Shown here one piece after another: positions 44,002 to 51,041 of a stretch of DNA of 64,000 bases (positions within the stretch are counted from its first letter, which is position 1; every line of letters starts with the position of its first letter). A model generated the notes under the pieces. It was not told where the DNA came from and made no database searches. It saw nothing but the letters and a program-made list of their open reading frames with translations. This stretch comes from Flavobacterium granuli (GTDB lineage Bacteria > Bacteroidota > Bacteroidia > Flavobacteriales > Flavobacteriaceae), in the NCBI RefSeq assembly GCF_900129705.1, contig NZ_FQWO01000004.1, positions 186,001 to 250,000 of the forward strand, given 5' to 3'. The translations under genes and the position numbers were made by a program.

Positions 44002-45378
44002 ATGGAAAAAGAGAATATTGCAGTGGGTCTAGATATTGGGACAACCAAAATTGTTGCCATGATAGGCAAGAAAAATGAGTATGGTAAGTTGGAGATTTTA
44101 GGTGTAGGTAAATCTAAAAGTTTAGGAGTTGCCAGAGGAGTAGTTAATAATATTACCCAAACAATACAGTCCATTCAGCAAGCAATAGGAGAAGCCGAGA
44201 ATAATTCGGGTTATAAGATAAAAGATGTTGTTGTAGGAATTGCAGGTCAACACATACGCAGCATTCAGCATACAGATTATATTAGCAGAAACAATCCTGA
44301 AGAAGTAATTGGAGGGGCAGATATTCAGCTTTTGATTGATCAGGTAAATAAATTGGCGATGTTGCCGGGAGAAGAAATAATCCATGTTTTGCCTCAAGAA
44401 TTTAAAATTGACGGGCAGTCAGAAATCAAAGAGCCTATAGGGATGTACGGTGGAAGATTAGAGTCTAGTTTTCATGTTGTAGTAGGTCAGGCTTCGTCAA
44501 TAAGAAATGTAGGGAGATGTATCCAAAGTTCGGGAATTGAATTATCAGGATTGACCTTGGAGCCATTGGCATCTTCAGATGCAGTATTGAGTCAGGAAGA
44601 AAAAGAAGCAGGAGTTGCCTTGATTGATATAGGTGGTGGTACAACAGATTTGGCAATTTTCAAAGATGGAATAATTCGTCATACTGCTGTAATTCCTTTT
44701 GGAGGAAATGTGATTTCAGATGATATAAAGGAAGGTTGTTCTATTATTGAAAAGCAAGCCGAATTATTGAAAGTGAAATTTGGATCTGCTTGGCCAGGAG
44801 AAAACAAAGACAATGAAATTGTTTCTATTCCAGGATTGAGAGGAAGAGAACCCAAAGAGATTTCTTTGAAAAACTTATCGAAAATTATTCATGCTCGTGT
44901 TGTGGAAATTGTAGAGCAGGTTTTTACAGAAATAAAAGCCTATGGACATGAAGATCCACGCAAGAAGTTAATTGCCGGAATTGTGCTTACAGGTGGCGGC
45001 GCACAGCTAAAACATATAAAGCAATTAGTAGAATATATCACTGGAATGGACACCAGAATAGGTTATCCAAATGAGCATTTAGCGGGTGATTCTGACGAAG
45101 AATTTTCAAGCCCTTTATATGCAACTGCGGTTGGTTTAGTGATGAATAGCATTGAAAATAATACTCAAAGCGCTGTCAGAAAAGACGAAATCGTTGCTCC
45201 AAAAATGCCGGTTTATAGAGCGCCAGCTTTCGAAACTAATGAATTAAGAGAAGAAGAACAGGTAGAAGTAACTAAAAAATATGAAAAGAAAGAAGAATCT
45301 ACAGGGGATAAGATTAAAAGATCTTTTTTTGATCGTTATGTAGATAAGATTAAGGATTTTTTAGATAATGCAGAATAG
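44002..45378 (+). CDS. ftsA: Cell division protein FtsA
   Basis: Actin-like ATPase tethering FtsZ to the membrane. The 458 residues contain the phosphate loop VGLDIGTTKIVAMIG (8-22), GIAGQHIRS, the SHS2/1C region, ALIDIGGGTTDLAIF and IVLTGGGAQL. The C-terminus ends in a charged linker and an amphipathic-looking helix (IKRSFFDRYVDKIKDFLDNA), the expected membrane-targeting segment. ftsZ follows after 60 bp. Confidence 0.96.
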   Translation: MEKENIAVGLDIGTTKIVAMIGKKNEYGKLEILGVGKSKSLGVARGVVNNITQTIQSIQQAIGEAENNSGYKIKDVVVGIAGQHIRSIQHTDYISRNNPEEVIGGADIQLLIDQVNKLAMLPGEEIIHVLPQEFKIDGQSEIKEPIGMYGGRLESSFHVVVGQASSIRNVGRCIQSSGIELSGLTLEPLASSDAVLSQEEKEAGVALIDIGGGTTDLAIFKDGIIRHTAVIPFGGNVISDDIKEGCSIIEKQAELLKVKFGSAWPGENKDNEIVSIPGLRGREPKEISLKNLSKIIHARVVEIVEQVFTEIKAYGHEDPRKKLIAGIVLTGGGAQLKHIKQLVEYITGMDTRIGYPNEHLAGDSDEEFSSPLYATAVGLVMNSIENNTQSAVRKDEIVAPKMPVYRAPAFETNELREEEQVEVTKKYEKKEESTGDKIKRSFFDRYVDKIKDFLDNAE

Positions 45379-45438
45379 GGGTAACGCCCAAAATATTAAA
45401 ACAACAATTTATAATTAATATAAAAAAAACCAAATAAT

Positions 45439-47370
45439 ATGATGAGCAACTCAGAATTTGGAAGTATTTCATTTGATTTACCAAAAAACCAATCAAATGT
45501 AATCAAAGTAATTGGTGTCGGTGGAGGCGGTAGTAATGCTATAAACCACATGTTTAAACAAGGAATTAAAGGAGTGGATTTTATTGTTTGTAATACTGAT
45601 TCTCAGGCATTACAGAACAGTGCTGTTCCAAATAAAATTCAGTTGGGTGTAAACTTGACTGAAGGTCTTGGTGCTGGTGCAAATCCAGATGTGGGACAAC
45701 AATCAGCTATAGAAAGTATAGCCGATATCGAAAAGATGTTGGATCGCAATACTAAGATGGTTTTTATTACAGCAGGAATGGGTGGAGGTACCGGTACAGG
45801 TGCTGCGCCAGTAATTGCTCAATTAGCCAAAGAAAGAGAAATTCTTACTGTAGGTATTGTAACATTGCCATTTTTGTTTGAAGGGAAAGTACGTCAGGAA
45901 CAAGCAAAAATAGGAATCGAAAAGCTGCGCAAACAGGTCGATTCTTTAATAGTTATCAACAACAATAAGTTAAGAGAAGTATATGGAAATCTGGGTTTTA
46001 AAGCCGGATTTTCAAAAGCGGATGAAGTGTTGGCTACAGCCTCAAGAGGTATTGCCGAAGTAATCACGCATCACTATACACAAAATATCGATTTAAGAGA
46101 TGCCAAGACTGTTTTGGCGAATAGTGGAACTGCTATTATGGGTTCTTCTGTATCTTCAGGTGAAAACAGAGCCAAAGAAGCTATTATTTCAGCCTTGGAT
46201 TCTCCTTTACTAAATGATAATAAAATTACAGGTGCCAAAAACGTATTGTTGCTCATCGTTTCTGGATCTAATGAAATCACTTTGGATGAAATTGGTGAAA
46301 TCAATGACCATATTCAAGCCGAAGCAGGTTTCAATGCTAATATTATTATGGGTGTTGGTGAAGATGAAACATTAGGAGATGCCATTGCAGTGACAATTAT
46401 TGCCACAGGATTTGATATCGAACAACAAAATGGAATTGTAAATACAGAACCAAAAAAGATAATTCATACGCTAGAAGACGAACAAAGAAGTGTTTACAAT
46501 TTAACTAAAAATACAGTTCCGGCTTTCGATTTAGATACCGAAACGCCAAAAGCCAATACAGAAGAAAGAGTGGTTTTTGAACTAACAGAAGACAGAGTTG
46601 CTCCTGAACCTATTGTTCCTGTAGAAGGAAATGAAGATTTGATGGCTGTATCTGAGTTTATAAAAAACCTAGACGTAACTTTTGAAATCGTATCTCCTAT
46701 AAAAGAAACTGATTTTACTTTTACAGCTCCAAAAGCAGCTGAAGTTAAAGAAGTGCCACAACCTAAAGTGTTTGAAAGGCAAGAGCAAACTACTTTCTCT
46801 TTTGATTTGCCACTTTCTAAGCCTGAGCCGGTAGCGGTAAAAGAACCGGAAGTTTTGTTTGAATTGACAAATGAAACTCGAGATATAAAAGTAAATCAAC
46901 CAGTTCAATTTGTACCTGTAACTGAAGTTTCGGATAAAGGAGTTATCAAGTATTCTCTAGAGGAATATATGGAATTGGAAAATGATTTTATGTCTTCTAA
47001 GCCTGTTTCAAAAGTAGTTGAAGAGGTTGTTCCTGAGGAAATGAACATCACCATGAAACAAGTTGAGACTTATGCAAGTGCTCCGTCTAAATTAGAGGAA
47101 ATCTCCCCTATGGAAATGACAATCGAAGAGACTTTGAGACTCAGAGCCGATGAGAGAAGAAAAAAATTAAAAGAATTCAATTATAAGTTTCACAACAATG
47201 TTTCTAAAATTGATGAGTATGAAAAAGAGCCTGCTTATAAAAGATTGGGTATAGATATATCAAATACACAGGCTAATAATACTGCTTCAAGAATATCTGT
47301 TGGGATGGATAGTAATAATGATTTACAGCTGCGTTCTAATAACTCGTATTTACACGACAATGTAGACTAG
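45439..47370 (+). CDS. ftsZ: Cell division GTPase FtsZ with long C-terminal linker
   Basis: Tubulin-like GTPase forming the division ring. At 643 residues it is far longer than E. coli FtsZ (383). The GTPase core (20-340) has GGGGSNA (28-34), GGGTGTG (115-121) and the T7-loop acids in NIDLRDA. The C-terminal 300 residues are an acidic, Pro/Val-rich linker with recurring FEL and FSF motifs. EPAYKR at about 597-602 resembles the conserved C-terminal peptide that binds FtsA (PAFLR-type), but 41 residues follow it, ending SYLHDNVD. An ATGATG start leaves one-codon ambiguity. Confidence 0.96.
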   Translation: MMSNSEFGSISFDLPKNQSNVIKVIGVGGGGSNAINHMFKQGIKGVDFIVCNTDSQALQNSAVPNKIQLGVNLTEGLGAGANPDVGQQSAIESIADIEKMLDRNTKMVFITAGMGGGTGTGAAPVIAQLAKEREILTVGIVTLPFLFEGKVRQEQAKIGIEKLRKQVDSLIVINNNKLREVYGNLGFKAGFSKADEVLATASRGIAEVITHHYTQNIDLRDAKTVLANSGTAIMGSSVSSGENRAKEAIISALDSPLLNDNKITGAKNVLLLIVSGSNEITLDEIGEINDHIQAEAGFNANIIMGVGEDETLGDAIAVTIIATGFDIEQQNGIVNTEPKKIIHTLEDEQRSVYNLTKNTVPAFDLDTETPKANTEERVVFELTEDRVAPEPIVPVEGNEDLMAVSEFIKNLDVTFEIVSPIKETDFTFTAPKAAEVKEVPQPKVFERQEQTTFSFDLPLSKPEPVAVKEPEVLFELTNETRDIKVNQPVQFVPVTEVSDKGVIKYSLEEYMELENDFMSSKPVSKVVEEVVPEEMNITMKQVETYASAPSKLEEISPMEMTIEETLRLRADERRKKLKEFNYKFHNNVSKIDEYEKEPAYKRLGIDISNTQANNTASRISVGMDSNNDLQLRSNNSYLHDNVD

Positions 47371-47393
47371 TCAACTTGAATCAAAATCAAATC

Positions 47394-47432
47394 AACCCGA
47401 AAATTGAATTTAATTTTCGGGTTATTTTTTTT
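47394..47432 (+). terminator. Terminator of the dcw cluster
   Basis: AACCCGAAAATT (47394-47405), 6-nt loop and AATTTTCGGGTT (47412-47423), then A and T8, 24 bp after the ftsZ stop. Confidence 0.88.
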
Positions 47433-47439
47433 ATCTTCG

Positions 47440-47604
47440 CAGCACAATAATCCAAGGTGATGATGTTTGGGGACTTATTGTTGTTCTCATGAGAGTGTTT
47501 TCTCATCAAATGCTTTTCATTACTATTTGAAACGCTAAAATTAGTTTCAAAAAATCAAAAAGAATTAAACTATAGCGGATAACGCTTAATAAAATAAAAA
47601 TAAA
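47440..47604 (+). other. Possible structured leader of yqeY
   Basis: The 165 bp between a near-consensus -7 box (TATCTTCG, 47432-47439, one mismatch) and yqeY contains two hairpins: ATGAGA-GTGTTT-TCTCAT around 47490-47507, and TTTGAAA...TTTCAAA with inner CTAA/TTAG around 47526-47551. There is no recognisable riboswitch family and no T run. It may be an untranslated leader. Confidence 0.35.
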
Positions 47605-48054
47605 ATGAGTTTATCAAAAAACATCATGGACGAAATGAAAACCGCCATGAGAGCTAAAGATACTGTAGCTTTAGAAGCTTTAAGAGCAATTAAGTCTGAA
47701 ATCCTTTTGGCTGAAACAGCATCAGGATCAAAAGAAGAAATTTCTGAAGCTGATGAAATTAAATTACTTCAAAGACTGGTAAAAACCCGTAAGGAGAGTG
47801 CGAAAATTTTCACCGAACAAAATCGTTTGGACTTAGCTGAGCCAGAATTGGCACAGGTGGCAGTGATTGAAAAGTTCTTACCGGCGCAATTAAGCGAAGC
47901 TGAAGTGGAAGCTGTTATTGTGAAAATCATTGCCGAAACCGGAGCATCTGGAATTGCAGCAATGGGTAAAGTAATGGGATTGGCTTCGGCACAATTAGGC
48001 GGAACTGCAGAAGGAAAAACGATTTCTACAATCGTTAAGAAACTATTGACGTAG
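47605..48054 (+). CDS. GatB/YqeY domain-containing protein
   Basis: A 149-residue protein consisting only of the YqeY helical domain related to the tail of GatB, the amidotransferase subunit that converts misacylated Glu-tRNA(Gln). Landmarks are LSKNIMDEMKTAMRAKD, ALRAIKSEIL, KLLQRLVKTRKESA, FLPAQLSEAEVEAVI and MGKVMG. Its own role is unproven; a tRNA-linked function is inferred from the domain. It follows ftsZ but is separated by a terminator. Confidence 0.9.
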   Translation: MSLSKNIMDEMKTAMRAKDTVALEALRAIKSEILLAETASGSKEEISEADEIKLLQRLVKTRKESAKIFTEQNRLDLAEPELAQVAVIEKFLPAQLSEAEVEAVIVKIIAETGASGIAAMGKVMGLASAQLGGTAEGKTISTIVKKLLT

Positions 48055-48062
48055 CATTTTTA

Positions 48063-48117
48063 TTTAGATTGTTGATCACTGTTTTTTAAATCTACTATCG
48101 TTAATCGACAATCTAAA
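48063..48117. repeat. Inverted repeat between yqeY and tRNA-Arg
   Basis: TTTAGATTGTTGAT (48063-48076) pairs with ATCGACAATCTAAA (48104-48117) at 13 of 14 positions (one G-U) across a 27-nt loop. No T run follows. The loop length equals that of the murD/ftsW palindrome. Confidence 0.6.
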
Positions 48118-48125
48118 AATATAAC

Positions 48126-48199
48126 GGCTGCGTAGTTCAACTGGATAGAATATCAGATTTCGACTCTGAGGGTTGCAGGTTCGAACCCTGTCGCGGCCA
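48126..48199 (+). tRNA. tRNA-Arg (anticodon TCG)
   Basis: A 74-nt cloverleaf. Acceptor GGCTGCG pairs with CGCGGCC (48192-48198) with one wobble pair; discriminator A at 48199. Anticodon stem TCAGA/TCTGA holds loop TTTCGAC (anticodon TCG, reads CGA); T-arm GGTTCGAACC. CCA is not encoded. No promoter motif is visible upstream, so it may be read from the yqeY transcript. Confidence 0.95.
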
Positions 48200-48210
48200 C
48201 TTTAATCTGG

Positions 48211-48255
48211 GCAACAAAAGGACAAAATATAAATTGTCGTTTTGTTGCTTTTTTT
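48211..48255 (+). terminator. Terminator after tRNA-Arg
   Basis: Arms 48211-48225 (GCAACAAAAGGACAA) and 48234-48248 pair at 14 of 15 positions, with an 8-nt loop and T7 after it. Confidence 0.85.
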
Positions 48256-48316
48256 GTTTTGAAATGATAGTTTTTGTAGATTAGGCGTATTGACTCGGCC
48301 AAATAAAATAAGGTGA

Positions 48317-49120
48317 ATGGAGGTGATTCAGATTGTAATAGTGGTTTTTATAGCGATATGTCTTTTTATGGCAATCGTGGAGCCTTTTTATGTGTTAATT
48401 TTTAACAAACCAATTTTTATTCATTGGTATCCATTTGGTGAGAAACTAAGCGTTTCTCAAAGAGGTATTCTTGAGAAAGAATTTGTGTTTTATGGAAAAT
48501 TATCCGATAAAAGAAAGCGATTTTTTGAGTTTAGGGTAGCTGCATTTATATCGAAGTATAAATTTATAGGTAAAGAAGGTTTTGTCATTACGGATGAAGT
48601 TAAAGTCTTGATTTCGGCTACTTTTGTGATGCTGACTTTTGGAATGAGACGCTATTTGATCAATGTATTTGATAAGGTTATTATTTATCCGCAAGCCTAT
48701 TTTTCTACTATAAATAAAGAATTTCATAAAGGGGAATTTAATCCAAGAGTGAAAGCAGTGGTTTTTTCCTGGAAAGATTTTGAAGAAGGTTTTCTACATC
48801 GAAATGACAATATCAATCTTGGCCTGCATGAGTTTGCGCATGCTTTGTATTTTCATGGATTAAGAGGCAAGGATCAAAGCAGTATTGTTTTTGCGGATGC
48901 TTATGTCAAAATACAAGAATATTTGGTACAGCCTAAAGTTTTGAATCATCTCATTGCTTCAAATTATTTAAGGATTTATGCTTATACCAATCAGGCTGAA
49001 TTTTTTGCTGTAGTTTTAGAACATTTCTTTGAAACGCCTCAGCTTTTTAAACAGGAGTTTCCTGAATTGTACTATAATATTAAGGACATGATAAATTTTG
49101 ATGACAGCGATTTAAAATAA
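48317..49120 (+). CDS. MtfA-family zinc-dependent peptidase
   Basis: A 267-residue protein related to E. coli MtfA, a zinc peptidase that interacts with the Mlc repressor. It carries HEFAH (H171, E172, H175) with a downstream Glu in TNQAEFFAVVLEHFFE as probable third ligand. Unlike E. coli MtfA it begins with a membrane helix (residues 5-28), so it is anchored with the catalytic part probably cytoplasmic. The Mlc connection need not apply here. A shared terminator separates it from convergent rpe. Confidence 0.85.
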   Translation: MEVIQIVIVVFIAICLFMAIVEPFYVLIFNKPIFIHWYPFGEKLSVSQRGILEKEFVFYGKLSDKRKRFFEFRVAAFISKYKFIGKEGFVITDEVKVLISATFVMLTFGMRRYLINVFDKVIIYPQAYFSTINKEFHKGEFNPRVKAVVFSWKDFEEGFLHRNDNINLGLHEFAHALYFHGLRGKDQSSIVFADAYVKIQEYLVQPKVLNHLIASNYLRIYAYTNQAEFFAVVLEHFFETPQLFKQEFPELYYNIKDMINFDDSDLK

Positions 49121-49121
49121 A

Positions 49122-49157
49122 AAAAACTCCCTTTCTATAATTTGAAAGGGAGTTTTT
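49122..49157. terminator. Bidirectional terminator between the MtfA-like gene and rpe
   Basis: AAAAACTCCCTTTC (49122-49135) pairs perfectly with GAAAGGGAGTTTTT (49144-49157), with an 8-nt loop. Confidence 0.87.
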
Positions 49158-49163
49158 GCTTTT

Positions 49164-49826
49164 TTAGATTGCTGTTAATTTCTTTAAATCAGCGATGGTT
49201 TCTGTTGGATTTATTGCTTTAAAAACAAAGCTTCCGGCAACAAGAACATCTGCTCCAGCTTCGACCAGTTGTTTAGCATTTTTATTGGTCACCCCTCCGT
49301 CCACTTCGATTAATGTAGAGGCTCCTTTTCTTGTGATTAATTCTTTTAGTTTTTTAACTTTAGCATAAGTGTTTTCGATGAAAGATTGTCCTCCAAATCC
49401 TGGATTGACACTCATAATACAAACTAAATCAATATCGTTGATTACATCCTCTAGTAAGTCGATATTCGTGTGTGGGTTGATAGCTACACCAGCTTTCATT
49501 CCTTCTGCTTTGATCGCTTGTAGTGTTCTGTGAAGGTGTGTGCAGGCTTCATAGTGTACGCTTAGTACATTGGCTCCCAATTCAGCAAAAGTTTTAATAT
49601 AGCGATCTGGATCTATAATCATCAAGTGTACATCAATAGTTTTCTTGGCGTGCTTGTTTATAGCTTCTAAAACCGGCATACCATAAGAAATGTTAGGTAC
49701 AAAAACGCCATCCATGATGTCAATGTGGAACCAATCGGCTTGACTGTTGTTAATCATCTCGATGTCGCGTTGTAGGTTTCCAAAGTCGGCTGCCAATACT
49801 GATGGCGCAATAAGTGTATTTTTCAT
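49164..49826 (-). CDS. rpe: Ribulose-phosphate 3-epimerase
   Basis: Interconverts ribulose 5-phosphate and xylulose 5-phosphate in the pentose phosphate pathway. From the ATG at 49824-49826 it is 220 residues, a standard (beta/alpha)8 Rpe, with IAPSVLAADF, HIDIMDGVFVPN, DVHLMI, MSVNPGFGGQ and EVDGGV. The longer frame upstream crosses the -7 box at 49850 and is rejected. Confidence 0.96.
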   Translation of the reverse strand: MKNTLIAPSVLAADFGNLQRDIEMINNSQADWFHIDIMDGVFVPNISYGMPVLEAINKHAKKTIDVHLMIIDPDRYIKTFAELGANVLSVHYEACTHLHRTLQAIKAEGMKAGVAINPHTNIDLLEDVINDIDLVCIMSVNPGFGGQSFIENTYAKVKKLKELITRKGASTLIEVDGGVTNKNAKQLVEAGADVLVAGSFVFKAINPTETIADLKKLTAI

Positions 49827-49849
49827 TGTGTGTAGTTGTGTTATTTTTG

Positions 49850-49857
49850 CAAAGGTA
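49850..49857 (-). promoter_or_regulatory. Predicted -7 promoter box of rpe
   Basis: The minus strand reads TACCTTTG, an exact TANNTTTG match, 23 bp before the rpe ATG. The leader between contains ACAACTACACAC, also found in the pnp leader. Confidence 0.6.
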
Positions 49858-49865
49858 CTATAAAA

Positions 49866-49895
49866 AATAAAACTCCGGTAATCAGCCGGAGTTTC
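49866..49895 (-). terminator. Second hairpin downstream of rpoD
   Basis: AAACTCCGG (49870-49878) pairs with CCGGAGTTT (49886-49894) around a 7-nt loop; the minus strand continues into TTTTATTTTTT. It is a backup terminator before the rpe promoter. Confidence 0.75.
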
Positions 49896-49916
49896 AATCA
49901 TCAATCAAAAAACGAA
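49895..49916 (+). repeat. 22-bp sequence also present at 23038-23059
   Basis: The 22 bases starting CAATCATCAATCAAAAAACG are identical at 49895-49916 and 23038-23059, where they sit in the 5' leader of the sigma-operon outer-membrane protein. Here they lie between two minus-strand genes. Confidence 0.7.
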
Positions 49917-49942
49917 CAGTTAATCAGACTGTTGTTTGCTTT

Positions 49943-50005
49943 AAAAAAAGTTTCAAGTTTAATATTCCAAATTAATTAAATAATTTGGAATATTAAACTT
50001 GAAAC
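49943..50005 (-). terminator. Terminator of rpoD with a perfect 25-bp stem
   Basis: Positions 49950-49974 and 49981-50005 are perfect inverted repeats of 25 bp around the loop ATTAAA. On the minus strand the hairpin begins 9 nt after the rpoD stop and is followed by T7. The stem is unusually long and AT-rich for an intrinsic terminator. Confidence 0.85.
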
Positions 50006-50014
50006 AAATATTTT

Positions 50015-50878
50015 TTAACCTAAGTAAGTTTTTAGTATTTTACTTCTAGAAGTATGTTTTAATCTACGAATGGCTTTTTCCTTAATTTGACGTACACGCT
50101 CGCGAGTTAAGTCAAAAGTTTCTCCAATTTCCTCAAGAGTCATTGGGTGTTGGTCACCAAGACCAAAGTACAAACGAACTACATCAGCTTCTCTTGGAGT
50201 TAATGTTTCTAATGAGCGCTCGATTTCGGTACGTAAAGATTCGTGAATTAATTCTCTGTCCGGATTTGGAGATTCGCCAGAACGTAAAACGTCATAAAGG
50301 TTTGAATCTTCTCCCTCAACAAGAGGCGCGTCCATTGATAAGTGACGACCAGAGTTTTTCATGCTCTCTTTTACGTCATTTACGGTCATGTCCAGTTCTT
50401 TTGCAATTTCCTCAGCAGATGGTGGACGTTCATTAGATTGCTCTAGTAAAGCGTACATTTTGTTGATTTTATTGATAGAACCAATTTTATTTAAAGGCAA
50501 ACGAACGATACGGGATTGCTCAGCCAAGGCTTGTAAAATCGATTGACGAATCCACCAAACGGCATAAGAAATGAATTTGAAACCACGGGTCTCATCAAAT
50601 CGTTGTGCGGCTTTTATCAATCCTAAATTTCCTTCGTTAATTAAATCAGGAAGAGTTAATCCTTGATTTTGGTATTGTTTTGCTACTGAAACTACGAAAC
50701 GTAAATTCGCTTTTGTTAATTTCTCAAGGGCTCTTTGATCCCCGGCTTTAATTTTTTGTGCTAATTCTACTTCTTCGTCAGCGGTAATAAGGTCAACTTT
50801 TCCAATTTCTTGTAAATATTTGTCTAATGAAGCAGTCTCACGATTGGTAACCTGCTTGGTGATTTTAAGTTGTCTCAT
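50015..50878 (-). CDS. rpoD: Primary RNA polymerase sigma factor (RpoD/SigA, Bacteroidetes type)
   Basis: Housekeeping sigma factor, 287 residues, much shorter than E. coli sigma-70 because region 1.1 and the non-conserved insert are missing. Region 1.2 (15-45, [20 protein letters not shown]), region 2 (55-125 with [23 protein letters not shown]), region 3, and region 4 ([32 protein letters not shown]) are complete. The form matches the Bacteroidetes primary sigma that recognises TANNTTTG promoters, which this window shows in many places. Confidence 0.96.
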   Translation of the reverse strand: MRQLKITKQVTNRETASLDKYLQEIGKVDLITADEEVELAQKIKAGDQRALEKLTKANLRFVVSVAKQYQNQGLTLPDLINEGNLGLIKAAQRFDETRGFKFISYAVWWIRQSILQALAEQSRIVRLPLNKIGSINKINKMYALLEQSNERPPSAEEIAKELDMTVNDVKESMKNSGRHLSMDAPLVEGEDSNLYDVLRSGESPNPDRELIHESLRTEIERSLETLTPREADVVRLYFGLGDQHPMTLEEIGETFDLTRERVRQIKEKAIRRLKHTSRSKILKTYLG

Positions 50879-50973
50879 GTTGTTTTGTGTCCTCAGTTTT
50901 AAGTGTACGAGTTGTTATACGTATGGAGTTGCGAAAAAGTTACAAATAGTATGATATTTTTTTAATTAAATGC

Positions 50974-51009
50974 GAAAACCCCAATTCAAATGCATGAATC
51001 GGGGTTTTC
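50974..51009 (-). terminator. Terminator of pnp
   Basis: GAAAACCCCAATTC (50974-50987) pairs with GAATCGGGGTTTTC (50996-51009) at 13 of 14 positions, 33 bp beyond the pnp stop. The T run on the minus strand is short. Confidence 0.7.
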
Positions 51010-51041
51010 TATAAAAGAACCTTTAGTAAACTAAGATCTGA

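Noticed and set aside
47458..47495. Ten-codon leader peptide before yqeY
   Set aside because: Too short to support, without codon bias such as regulatory amino-acid runs; kept only as a remark in the leader finding.
48126..48199. Integration site of a mobile element at tRNA-Arg
   Set aside because: No integrase, duplicated tRNA end or composition change follows; the next gene is an ordinary MtfA-like peptidase.
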